Below are positions 11,913 through 23,500 of a stretch of 64,000 nucleotides of DNA, in pieces. Position 1 is the stretch's first letter, and each line of letters starts with the position of its first letter. The stretch is from Symbiodinium natans (lineage: Eukaryota > Sar > Dinophyceae > Suessiales > Symbiodiniaceae): NCBI GenBank assembly GCA_905221605.1, contig CAJNDS010001313.1:62001-126000 (forward strand). The letters run 5' to 3'. The notes under the pieces are model-generated. The model ran no database searches and had not been told where the DNA came from. It saw nothing but the letters and a program-made list of their open reading frames with translations. The position numbers and the translations under genes are program-made.

Positions 11913-14362
11913 AGCTAGGCTTTAAAACAACTGCTGGGTCTGCTAGCTGAGGCCCAGTTGCGCCAGTCGCTTTGATAAGCAATATTGACCTGGGCAGTTC
12001 TGGAAAGGCCCTCTTTGGTACATATCAAGTCATATAACATGGACCCAAGTTAGAGTTGGAGATGGAGAAATGACCACCGTCAAGAAGACAACCAACTGTC
12101 GGTGCCCTGTAGCGTTGTCTTTTTATTCCGCCAGCTGCTATCGCAAACAAGTACATACGAGGCGCCTCCCCTGTCAAAGCCATAAGCACTCGATCAGTCT
12201 AGGAGTTCTACATTCTACATTGCTTCTATTTAGCTATAAGATCTGAGCTGTCACCATGATGCTTGTATTGGGGCGATCCCACATCATGCAGGATGCTAAC
12301 CGGCCTCAGCGTTATGAAATGGAGAGCGCGTGTTGTTGCGCAAGTCAGCCAGCCCACTTGCGCAACTGTTCGGTTCACTTCACACTGCTTTTGGCAAGCT
12401 GACACGTCCAATCTAAACCAGTCATGCAGCTTCTTCTCCCGCAGTGCAGAATGTGTCATAAGGAACCATGAAGCTTGACTGGAGCTAGCATGATAAACCA
12501 CCCCAACCTGCTTGAACCTCGGTTTTATGTTTGCAAACCTGAATTGCCCAGACCCAGATATCACCCACTCACCACATGCCAAGGCATCCAACGCATTCAG
12601 GAGACTCGAGACAAAACTTCGCTTAGACTGCAAGGTCTGCTGCGGGACAAAAGCCTGGCTTGTGACCATCGCTGCTTTGGTCAACTGCCGTGAAACTCTT
12701 GAAGTCTGCACTTTCCAGGTGGACGCAGCAAAACACTAGCTACTGCAGTCTCTGCCTTTGGGCAGATTAGACTAGAGCAGCCTGGCATCCTATGAGCCAC
12801 GCCCTTAGGCATTTCGACCAATGGCCTCTTGATGCACTGGCAGTGATGGTCAGATACTTGTATGAGGTGCGATTGGGACAACCGAACTCCAGTCGATGGT
12901 GCACATCCGCCGGCTCATAGCTGAAAGCCTAACACACGCTGTGTCAGCCGCACTGGTTACAGTGCATAGGGCATCACACCGCAAGCCTGAAATTAAACCG
13001 ATATCCACACGTCCATGCTGTTCTGGCGGCATTCGTTCAGTCTTGCGAAAAAAGCATGAGCAGCTTTTCACGACATGGGCTTGAAGGCAACATTTCTCAA
13101 CATCAGCGACCTAAAACTAACAGAGGTCCAGAAGTGCAAGTGTCGCCATACGACTAAAAAATGAAAACTGCTAGCTGAAGAGTTGCTGCAAAAGTTGTTT
13201 TGTTGACCCTGCTCCTCATGGGAGGAGCCAGAACCCGATAAAGATAAAACATTGGAGGGTTTCAAACCTGAAGCGACAGGAGACGTGAAAAGCTATGACT
13301 TCGGCACGCTAGATTCATAATTGCCGTGAATCCTGCGTGGCAACCGGCATTGTAAGCACGTGGCACCACCACAGCCGTTAAAGCAAGCCCACTCCGGGAG
13401 GGAACCCAGAATAGCTGTATGTGCCTCGCCATACAAAGCCGATGTCCACAGGAAGTTAGAAATATTTCGTATAAAGCATCCCAGCCTCCCTCTCCCCTCC
13501 ACACATGCCTGTGCAAGGCCTGATATGGTTTGATCTTGTGCGTCGACTTACAGATTTTCGGAGGGGAGCGGGGCAGGGGGGGGCACCATCTTTTGGGCCA
13601 TTGGGCGGAAAGGCCTTGGAAAGAGGGAGGGGGGACATGCGACATGTGTATGAGCTCCTCCCGTCTGCTGCGAACATGTGCGAAGACAGACTCAGACTGA
13701 GCCTACATGGCTCGCCTGCCTTGCCTTTCCACAAAAGCATTGCCGTCACGAACGACCCGCGTCAGGAAGGACGACCTCTTCGCAGAAAGAACGTTCATGA
13801 TCTCATCGAACACCTGCGGTCGGTCACCCAATTTAGCGGCTGGGGTTATGCGGTCTGCAGTACACGCTGTGTTCGATGTTCAAGAATTTAAAAGAAGGAT
13901 CTCAGGACAAAGCCCAGGTCGCTAACACTCCTTAAGCCGTGCCAATGGCCAGTGACTTTCAAGAGCTTTGGCCACCGTGCTGCCTGAGGATGATTCAAGC
14001 GCAGGATGTGGCAGGCTGTCGTTACAGGTTGCGAATTCGCAGTCTCCAGTTCAGCGTTTCGCTCCGTGAGCTCCTGGACAATGCTCAGCAAGAGAAGCCT
14101 GGCCACAAGGCACCAGGCAAAGCCAGCTCGAGGTGTGCCGTGCCGATTCTGCCCTGAATCAATGGCCTCATTATACTGTGTATATTCATAGCTTAGACCA
14201 CATTTTTCTACATATTGTTGATATTTGTCATACCACTCAACGTCTCAGAAAAGATACACAGGAAGTGAAAAGAATCGACGCCTTGCAGTGGGTTGGCTTG
14301 CGAACGGGAACGCTGTGATGGAAACCAGCGCTGAGATGAGAACCTGAACCTGCGCTGGCGAT

Positions 14363-14470
14363 TTTAGGGTTTAGGGGTTTTGGTTTAGGGTTTAGGGTTT
14401 TTTTTTGGTACAAGGGTTTAGGGTTTAGGGTTTCGGGTTTAGGGTTTAGGGTTTAGGGTTTAGGGTTTTT
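14363..14470 (+). repeat. Interstitial telomere-like array (TTTAGGG)n
   Basis: At least ten TTTAGGG units, some degenerate (ttaggggttttgg, tttcggg), broken by a poly-T stretch. TTTAGGG is the plant-type telomere unit, also used by dinoflagellates. Position inside a gene (Twinkle intron) shows it is interstitial. Confidence 0.9.
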
Positions 14471-14713
14471 TTGCCCACCCGTGTCGCAAGCGTTTACGGG
14501 GAAAAGGTCAGGTTTTACAATGGCCAAAGTTCGGATTCAAAGTTCAGACTGCTTTGGGGCCTCAGGGTGGCCTAAACCTAAACAACCCAACACGGAAATC
14601 ACCCAAGTTTCTAACAACAGTCAACAGCTCACACACAATCCAGAGCCTGCCCTTGACCCTCCAAAAGGTTCCCTCTCCCCCTCTCCACCCCCAGCCTGCC
14701 ATGCCTAGTATGC

Positions 14714-14749
14714 AGGGTTTAGGGTTTAGGGTTTAGGGTTTAGGGTTTA
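14714..14749 (+). repeat. Interstitial telomere-like array (TTTAGGG)5
   Basis: Five perfect TTTAGGG units, followed immediately by the 19-bp word shared with 44778-44796. Confidence 0.9.
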
Positions 14750-15166
14750 CCTTCTTGGGGTCCTTATTATAAGGTCGAAGGGATTTGGGGTTGGGGTTGG
14801 TGTTTTTTCACTTCCGCATGGCTGGCCGAACCAGGGTTCAGGGCTTTGTCTCCTTGAGGGTTTAGGCTTCCCGTCGATTTAGGATGGTGTTGTTTTTTGT
14901 CTCTCTTTTTGTTTTGGGGGAGCGGGGGGGTTAGGGTTCCACTTTCTGTTCCAGTTTCGACCAGTTTCGACGCAGACATGAGACATGCCATGCCATGAAG
15001 GGAGACGAAACGAGTGCCCCACTATGTTCCACTCTTTCTTGCCCTCTAGACTCTAGACAGGGGAGGTCAGCGAAAGATTGCATGCTGCAGTGCTCACGAA
15101 GTTGGGTTCTGTTCGGCATCATCATGGAATATCACGGGCATGTGTTGGTGTCGAGTGGCTGTAAAT

Positions 15167-15200
15167 AAACCTAAACCCCAAACCCTAGACCCTAAACCGT
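15167..15200 (-). repeat. Degenerate CCCTAAA telomere-like units
   Basis: Four to five imperfect units (aaccctaga, ccctaaaccg) in the opposite orientation to the arrays at 14.4 and 14.7 kb. Confidence 0.7.
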
Positions 15201-16439
15201 GAACGAAAGCTAGAGCCCGGACGGTGGCGCGGCTGGTGTGTTTTTTCGGACACCGCGGGATTTGCAATCTGTACTAGCGCTCAGATACGATACGCCCCTT
15301 AAATCCCTTAGTAAACACATGTTTTTGTCATGTTCGCTTGGGCTTTCATGTCCTCCCGCCCCCGGTGTGACCTTCAATCGCTCAAATATGAGGCAACAGC
15401 CCCCCCCCCCCCCAAGTCGTTTTTGACCCAGGACAGGAAGGTTGTGAACAACTCCTACAAGCTCCATTCGTTCGTGATTCAATTAGGTCAAGTTCAGATT
15501 TAATTTGCTCTCTCCACAGCTTGAGGCACCCTGAGGCATGCCACACAATGCCACGCGAACTCGTCAAGCGGGCTGCTGTCCGAAAAAAAGGTGCAAAGCC
15601 AAGAACTTGGCTCGGTATTACCTCAAAACGTAAACTCGGCTTGTACGAGCGGACTTTTGCATCTTTTGTGCAGTTGAGCCGGACAAGGGAACGCCTTTGT
15701 TAGCCCACATGTCTCGCAGCAGAGCGACCATCGACCCACAGCAGCCATGGACCGGTGACCACCAGGCAAAAGCAGGGGATCGTTGAAGGGTGTCTAATAT
15801 CACATAATGATATAGTAATATAGAAATATAGTCATATGGTTCTATAGAAATAGAGAAACATTTGGAATCTGTTCTCCTATAGTTTTGCTTTTCTTGCTTC
15901 ACCTGGAGCTTTTATCGAGTCGTGACTTGCGCTTTGATTTCAGCGGATTTGAGAGGGCAAGGTAAATGGAGGCAACATTGAGCCTTTCAAAGTGCTGCTT
16001 TGGGGGGTCAGTCAAAGAGAATGTGGAGGGGGGAAGTGGGGGTTCTTGCGAAGGTTGGGGCTTTCGACATTTTCCAAGCCAGACTCAGTTTGAAGCAGCC
16101 AAGCAGTTCGAAGTGGTAGGGGAAAATCGCCTCTTTCTACCAGTCGCACAACATCAAGCCTCTGAGCTCGCAGGTTGTTAGTTTCGACACAGTCACTTAC
16201 ACTCCAACACAAGAGCCAGGCATCTCAGTGCTGAACAAACTTCAGTTCAGACACGCGCACCCCTGGGCCCTCACTTTCCGGTGCTGTCAGCCGGCAAGCC
16301 AACGTTCGCATCTGTGATTGGCTTTACGGCCCGCTCCTCTCTCAAGCCTGCCTTGTGGTCGGGTGTCACAGCACGATGAGTGCCTTTATCCTCAAAAAAA
16401 CTCGATTTATTTATTTAGTTTGGGATTTATTTTATCTTT

Positions 16440-17050
16440 CTTGCATATATGTATGTATATACATATACATGTATAGATATATGTATATGTACATATATGT
16501 GTGTATATACATATACAAATGTATATTATGAGTTTCTTTGTATATTATGAGTTTCTTTGTTTGGGGGCGGAGGGGGGGGGGGGGAAGTGGGATTTGTTGT
16601 TTTTTTGGGTTTTGCTCTCGTTCTGCAAGCATTTTCCTAAATTTCAGTGCGAGATCTTTTGTTTTCTCTTTATTGTACTAGGAGCACCTGTCGAAAGTTC
16701 TCTCTAAGTCTACTAGGAAGACATTAATTCTGTCTGTTTCTAATTGGACAACCTCTATCATCCCTGTATGTGTTGATTGGAAAGCCTCTTTCCGCTACAT
16801 ATCGGAAACCTTCGATTTCTCCAATTTTGTTTCGGCAAACCTCTGGCTCTGATATGCCATTAGTATATTTGTGTATTACTATTTTCAAACTTAAATATTT
16901 TCATATATTCCTGTATTGCTATATTGCTATATGACAGTATTACTTTTATGTCTATATACTGTAATACTGATTTTACTATATATTCACATATCAATATAAT
17001 ATTTATATAAGCACATTAGTGTATCAACATATACTAATATATTCAAAAAA
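16440..17050. repeat. AT-rich low-complexity region
   Basis: Alternating TATA/TACA/TATG steps, a direct duplication of 'tgtatattatgagtttcttt' at about 16519-16560, a poly-G run near 16570, then AT-rich sequence to 17050. No gene. Confidence 0.7.
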
Positions 17051-17741
17051 GTACTAGAGAATGTATGCAATGCATTGATATACTACTGGACTATTATAGT
17101 GTTGTATGACTACTCTTATGCAAAAAGCAGTGGTGTGGGCGATGGTTTGCCTGTCAGAACATCGAGAAAGCTTGCAGAGCCAAGCCTTTGAAAAACAAAT
17201 AAACGAATATCTGTTAAACACACCTCTCCCTCGGAAAAGTCCTCCCACTGTCTGTTTGTCCTTTCCTTCTTTCATGGGGCCACTCTATTTCTACTCTTTC
17301 AATTTCGCTCCTGAAGCGCTCACTCACATTGACAAAGACTTCGGCATACGGGCATTTGCAAAAAGACGGGGTACAATCCCCATAAAGGGACCCCCCCAAA
17401 AAGTGGACCCCTACTTTCGGAAACCCCCACACAGCTGCATCTCAAGCAGAGGGCCTTCCACGAGCCTGGTCCCCGAGCCATCATGACACGCGCCGTGGCA
17501 TCCACGAGCTCCTGGCAAGCTAAGCAGTGTAATACCTTGCGATAGTGGAGTATAGAACAATATTCTCACACTCACACTAATATATTACAGTATTCTGTTA
17601 CTACACTGACTACACTGTAGCGAAATTGTTCCGATAAAACTAGAATTCTGAGCAGCTGCATAATTTGAAAGGCGGCGCAATGGTTTTACATCGAGAGCCC
17701 ACAGCCAGGGGATGCAAAGATGCCGTCTCTACACATGCCCT

Positions 17742-18390
17742 ACTAGTATTACTACTATTATTGTTATTCTTATTGTTCTTATTATTATATTAGTATTATT
17801 ATTACTATCCGCCGACCCCCGAAGCGGGGGGGGTGTCAGTGAAGACTCATGTTCGCTGCACCCCCGCTCTCTCCGTTCTCCCTTCCCATGCTACCACCGC
17901 CCCCCACCGCCCCCCCCCCCCCCCCGCACCTCAGAATCTTGTGTTGGGGGTGGCGGCACGAACGCGCGTGTTTGGCGACAGAGGGAAGCTTATGCACGCG
18001 TGGGCCGCCGCGTCATCCAAGGCCGGAGCCGCTGATGCTGATGATGCGCCCGGCATCCCGGACTGGGGCCGCTGATGCTCCTGATGCGCGCTTGGGGCTC
18101 CGGAACTCAACCACTACTCAACCCGCTGATGCTCATGATGCGCTCCCTTTGGAGGACCTTTTGGGGGGTGTCCGGGGCTATCCCATTTTGCGCAAAAAAG
18201 CCGTTCACCGGTGGCACGGCGCGCACGCCCCTTCCCGGTTTGCAGAACAACTCTCCTCGAGCTTCTGCCTCAGCCCATGAAAATAATAATTGTGTTATTA
18301 TTATTATTAATATTATTAGTATTAGTTTTATTAGTATTATTATTAGTTTTATTATTCTTAGTATTGTTGCTATAATTATTCATTTAATCT
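17742..18390. repeat. GC-rich block flanked by TTA/ATT microsatellites
   Basis: TTATTA-type repeats at 17742-17812 and 18283-18385 enclose about 470 bp of GC-rich DNA. The block carries three copies of 'CCGCTGATGCTNNTGATGCG' starting near 18027, 18069 and 18123. Open frames here are low-complexity readings. Confidence 0.6.
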
Positions 18391-18949
18391 GAAACTCCAG
18401 CGTGCAGGAATGAATTTTGAAACGCTTGGAGCCAGCTCTCTAATGGGGCAATTGAGCTTGCAGGAATCTGATTCGAAGTTCCTGGATGTTGCCCTCCATG
18501 TGCGCGGCCGTTTGCGGCTCACGTTTGCAAAGCTCTGCGAAGCCCCACCTGCTTCGCGCTCGGGTGCAACAAAAAGTGCCCGGCATACCAACGTCACAAC
18601 TACCTCATGGTTGCGGTCGGCTTTGTATAATACGAAGTAGAATTAACTTAGATGAGGCCACCTCTCATGGGCCCCTAAGTGTCCGTCACTGAAGGACTGA
18701 AAGGCTTCCCTGAACCAAGTAGCAGCATGTTGGTGATCTCGAAGGACTGGCATTCCGCCAGGGACCTTTCAAGGTACATCATTCCCCTGAAGGCAGCATA
18801 TGCTTGACGCTTTAGCAGGCTGTAGTCAAGATAGGTCGTAAGTCATCTCATGACCATCCTGCCTGCCAGCGACTCTTGCAAGTACTACCAGCAAAGAGGG
18901 CACAAAAAAGCGGAGCACAGCGCAGGACCAGGTGATGATGGTGCAGCAA

Positions 18950-19294
18950 TTCCCCGGCATGCTGGAGTCTTGAAGTTGGAGCTCCTGCTGACCTTTCCAC
19001 TCTGCCATTTCCAGCATAAGCTTGAACACCGGATCCTGGGTCACCTGGGAGCTTACGAAAGAGGGGAACCCCAATATTAGATTCTGAGATCCCCAAATCG
19101 GATCCCCTTGTCATCAGGACCCCGATGAGGGTACCCCTAATATCGTCAACCCCCACCTGGTCAACACTTGCTGGCGCCCCTTGACAGGTGCGTGCGAGCC
19201 GATGAATCGCCGTTGCCAAGTTGACCCCATTCATCATATGCAGGTTGGTCGCGGCGACCCGCAATACCTGGCTGTTCACACAGCGATCTAACAC
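18950..19294 (-). CDS. Possible RAP/FASTK-like helical-repeat protein exons
   Basis: Two neighbouring coding-like minus-strand stretches. About 19170-19290 reads NLHMMNGVNLATAIHRLART. About 18960-19060 reads VTQDPVFKLMLEMAEWK, starting after an AG acceptor. The pair 'NLATAxHRLA...DPxFxxLLxxVE' resembles the helical repeats of organelle RNA-binding proteins with RAP or FASTK-like domains that are numerous in dinoflagellates (remembered family pattern, not a search). A reading continued upstream in frame meets TGA codons, so the exon must start near 19290. The piece lies inside the Twinkle gene, between the Walker A exon and the exon at 11.2 kb, on the same strand, so it would be a nested gene. 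The 194-codon frame just upstream may be its 5' part. Confidence 0.35.
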
Positions 19295-19607
19295 TCAGTC
19301 AATTAGCTGCTCCCAGGTGCTTCTTCAGAATAGCAGAAGCCAAGAGAATCACAGATCCCCTGATGCCTTGCTGATGCAGTCAACCTTTCTGGACTTTGCT
19401 GCGCTGGTGAGAGCCTGCCCGAAGGCAATGTGCAGCTCAGTACAAGGGCTTCATGCGTCGTGCCACGAGCATTTGCATGCGGGCCCGGTCCTTGTTGATG
19501 CGCATCTGCACGGCAAGGTCATCACCAGATCCACCTGGAAGAGCATGAAGTGGGGCCTGCCAGAGAGCAGTGAGGTGTCATGAACTTGTGGACAGATACT
19601 ATTGTGG

Positions 19608-20192
19608 TCAATGGCCTGTGCAGCCGTGGTCTCGACATGCGCCTGTAGTTTCTGACGGATAGACATGTAGGAACATACTTGCACAAATATCTGCAACACC
19701 AGTGCCCACCTGCTCAAGCCCACCACGGGGTGATTCTGGAACATCAGAAGTAGCCCACGAAGCTGGAGCTGTATCGTGCCATGGCCGTGTCTGTTCACGC
19801 ACCTCCCGGCCCTCTAGCCAGGACTTGGCAGCTGGTCTGACTTGTGGGCTGCGCGACTGCATTCCACGCGCGCGACCAAACTTAGGAATGAAAGTCGGAA
19901 CGTCTGGTATAACTATGGGGCCATGTCCAAAGTCGCCGCTACCAAGTGGCAAACCATCTGAAGTGAAGGTACGAGCTGCCGCGGCACTGTCATCCTTGTC
20001 CTCGGGGTCCTCGAAAGTGATGTATTCGGAAGGGTAAGTTGCAGATCGCGGAGCAAATGGTCCGGTCTCCGGACACAAATTGGCGTCGGTGACGGGCCAG
20101 GGTGCTGTCCCTGGCTGTCCGGTTTCGACTCCAAGGATTCGAAAGTTTGCTTGGACGGGAGACGGTGGTTCCCTTTCCAAGAAACCTGCCAT
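19608..20192 (-). CDS. Unrecognised open reading frame, 194 codons
   Basis: Second longest non-repetitive open frame in the window. It starts MAGFLEREPPSPV and contains an acidic stretch (EYITFEDPEDKDD) and a Pro/Gly-rich stretch (GDFGHGPIVIPDVPTFIPK). I recognise no domain, signal peptide or membrane segment. It lies on the coding strand, inside the presumed Twinkle intron and just upstream of the possible RAP-like exons, so it may be their N-terminal exon, probably read through a splice site at one or both ends. It could also be a chance frame in GC-rich intron sequence. Confidence 0.3.
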   Translation of the reverse strand: MAGFLEREPPSPVQANFRILGVETGQPGTAPWPVTDANLCPETGPFAPRSATYPSEYITFEDPEDKDDSAAAARTFTSDGLPLGSGDFGHGPIVIPDVPTFIPKFGRARGMQSRSPQVRPAAKSWLEGREVREQTRPWHDTAPASWATSDVPESPRGGLEQVGTGVADICASMFLHVYPSETTGACRDHGCTGH

Positions 20193-20530
20193 GCTTCACT
20201 GGCATGTGTGATGTGTGGCCAGCAACTGCTTTATTAAGCAATGTCCCATCATGTCCTGTCCCTGAGATGCTTTATTACTGAGCAGGTAGCTGGATGTAGC
20301 TGGTCAAGCTTCGGCTTCTGTACGCAGGTCCTGTTGATATGTGGACGCGTACGGTCCAACGCAAAACCTACATTGAGATCCGGCAGAGCCCAAAGAACAC
20401 GCCGATGCGGATTGCCAGGCAACGACATTCAAAGCCATAGCAATGACAGTGCTCGCAAAACCAACACAATCTAGCAGCACCTGACTTTGAGATTTTGACA
20501 GAAGGAAGGACGCATCCAGTTGTGGCAAGC

Positions 20531-23500
20531 CACGAGTAGTGACAAGAGCCACTCCGACTTGCCGCTTCCTGGAATTCCAGTTATGACGGTGATCTCGCCC
20601 GGCACGACTCTGTAGAAGCGGTCCAATCCATCCCAACCTGTCAGTGGTTTGCAATCACCGGTCAGGACCGGCGGCTCTAAGCGCCCAAGAGCCTGCCTGT
20701 GGAGATACCAGACATAAGGGTAGGATCCACTCTGCCTTGCGCAGTGTCTGTGATGGTAGGGGGTTCATAGGTATGGACAGGTCGCGTGCTTTAGCAGTGC
20801 TGAGATACATGACGGACGTGCAACAGGCATGTGCAGCACTTGCAGAACTCGAGCTGAAGGCCGCTGCACCTTCAATCACATCCCGAAGATACTGCTTGAC
20901 GTCCTGATCCTCACACCAGCAATCCAAAACATTCCGGCATTGCACAAACGCAATCTCTGTGGGACCATCGCCTCACTAGGCAGCTTGGAGCGGCAGGATG
21001 CGACATAGTGCAGTCTTGCACAACGCAACTGTGAGGTCAACATACGCAGTGACTGGTCCCTGCTGGAGCCCTGCTAGGCCCCCAACAAAGAAGTGTCCGC
21101 CCTCCCCGATACAACAAGTTTTGTGCTGGCCCGCGTCCTTGAAGCTGTGCTTCGAATGAGGCATTGGGAGTTGAGCTGCTTCATCCAAAACCTGCCTCGG
21201 GCGGCGAATGCAAAGCAGCTGGGATGCTAGACATGTAACGTCCTGGGACGGAAAGGCTGCAAAGTGAACGACAATAGTGCAAGCCGGAATCTTGAGTTTG
21301 TTGGCACCGTACATGCGAAGAACATCATTTGCATCCTTTCACGCAGGACAAAGACAAACGGCTCTTTGGAACAAATCGTGCTTTTCATGCGGCTAACAAC
21401 CGAAACGTCGGCCCAACCTTGCATTCTTCAGGCCAGCTCACCCGATAGCACCTGCACAAGGCAACTCCAGTCTCCCGGCAGCTCAACCAAAGCAAGCCAA
21501 ATGAGCCGCCTCTGAAATTTTCGGAGCTGATTGTTTGGGATGTTGCCCCTTCTACTAACAGTCCTTACTGGGCATAGGGAGTATAATAGGGGTTACGATA
21601 ATCCCTAGTCAGGGCTGTTAGAATAAGGGGGAACATCCCAACTGATTGTGTTGGCACATTCTGCGTATGCGTCTGCCCTTCTTTTGAGAGAAACCTGATG
21701 AGGCCTATTGTGCCGAATGTCGGCCCACTTGCATAGCTCCCTATGTTATGTCCAACCTCCAAAAGATCCGAACATCGTGCAGCCCAAATGCCATGAAACT
21801 GCAGCTTCGCCTGAAAGGCTGCAGCTCCATCGCAAGCTTCTGGAGTGCTTCCTCTCGTGGCCACACGAGCTGCGCTGACAAGTGGGAAGGGGCTGCAAGG
21901 GGCTGCGCAATCATCAACAACACTCCGGCTGGCCAAAGGCACAGGCCTCTCCAGCCTTGTCCCCATCGACCGCAAGGATGATCTTCTCTGCAGCATCTAG
22001 CGCCTCAGCAAGCTCCCAGGTTTATTTACGATTTGCATGCTGCGGTACGCACTACGCCATGCCTGCCGTGAAGGCCTGGGGCGGGCGCTTCTTTGGCCCC
22101 ATAATTCCGGCTGAGGCCGCCTCACGACAATGTTGCCTATGGGCCGTCGCTTCTTTTATATGCGATGCCATTCATGGATTGCAGGCTTTAGTACTTTAGT
22201 GAGCTACCTGCACAGGGGTGCCCCAATTTAGGGACTTGAGCTTTTCATAGTCGCCCAACAAAGAGTTTTGGAATGGGTGACATGTTGATTGCGGACTCAT
22301 CCCCGATTGTGCATGCCGAAAACGGGTATCCACTAGATGTTTCCATGGGCACCCTGCCCATTGAATTGAACTGAAGCTTGGTTCAAGAACAAGTGCAAGA
22401 AAATGAAGAGACTGAATGTTCAATTCGCATGCCCCGGAGGCATGCTTGTTGGTAGTTGGTTAGCATTGCTATTGATCATTCTGCTGTGTAGTTGCATCCC
22501 TCCCTCCCACGTGCAAATGATCTTGATTTTGGCACGACTGGCCAACAGATCTCTGGAGCTCTAAGCTCATCAGCATCACTTGAAAGGATGAGGAGCTGCA
22601 GTTGCTTTCCGCAGATTGATCCTTACTCACCTATTCCAGAATGGGGAGGGTGGGCGATTTCTGAAATGCTCAGCTGGGGCACATCAAGCCTGCTGCTGAT
22701 TCTCACAACTTGCATCACTGTTCCAATCACAGCACGTTCTTCCAATCGTCCCTGCCACCCATCCCTTGTTCAAATTTTGCGATGATTGGCCAGCACCAGC
22801 ATCACTTTTCAATGATGAGGAGCTTCCTCACCTTGTAGCTCCTTTCCTCTGAAGCATGTCCCACAGGCGACAACACAACACTCTTCAATTTCCCAAGGGT
22901 TTGTAGCTCGCAGACTCAAATGGCCACCCACATCGAGTCTCCCTTTGCGAGGTGGGTACATCGACTGCCACGCACGCAACCTGCCGTCCACACTTCGTGT
23001 CCAGGTCTACGATACACTGATACACTCCAGCTTTGACCGGACTTCAAGCACTTTCGTCAGCTCGAAGGGCCAAAACCCCAAGCGCAGTCTGAGCTGGCAG
23101 CTGGACTGACCCGTCACTCTTCCCGCGGGTAAGATGGGTAAGCACTGAGCAGACTCAGTGGAGGTGAAAGCACTGGGCCATGACACATGGCCCAGATTCC
23201 TAATGGGGGAGTTGAGCCATTGACTCCTCAGAGCTCAAAAAGCGAGGTTTTGCCACGGTCACCACCGACGCACAGGCTTCCATCACCACCCGCAACCCGG
23301 CAGGGGTTCATCCGGGTCCCGTCCCCCCACCCGGCCCCTGGACCCGCATCATGCTCAGTTCATCACCATATTCAGAGCACGCCCATCAACCCCCAAAATC
23401 ACAACCATCACGCAGCATCTCCACCGTTATCATCCCTCCCAGTCCTTGCAACCGATGGTGTTCGTTGAGCCGCCGGAACTGCTGAACCGAACACCGGCCC

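Noticed and set aside
19160-19330. In-frame TGA upstream of the RAP-like exon (TWEQLID-stop-VLDRC), suggesting a recoded stop or a pseudogene
   Set aside because: AG acceptors lie just after the TGA, so the exon can simply start there; there is no need for recoding.
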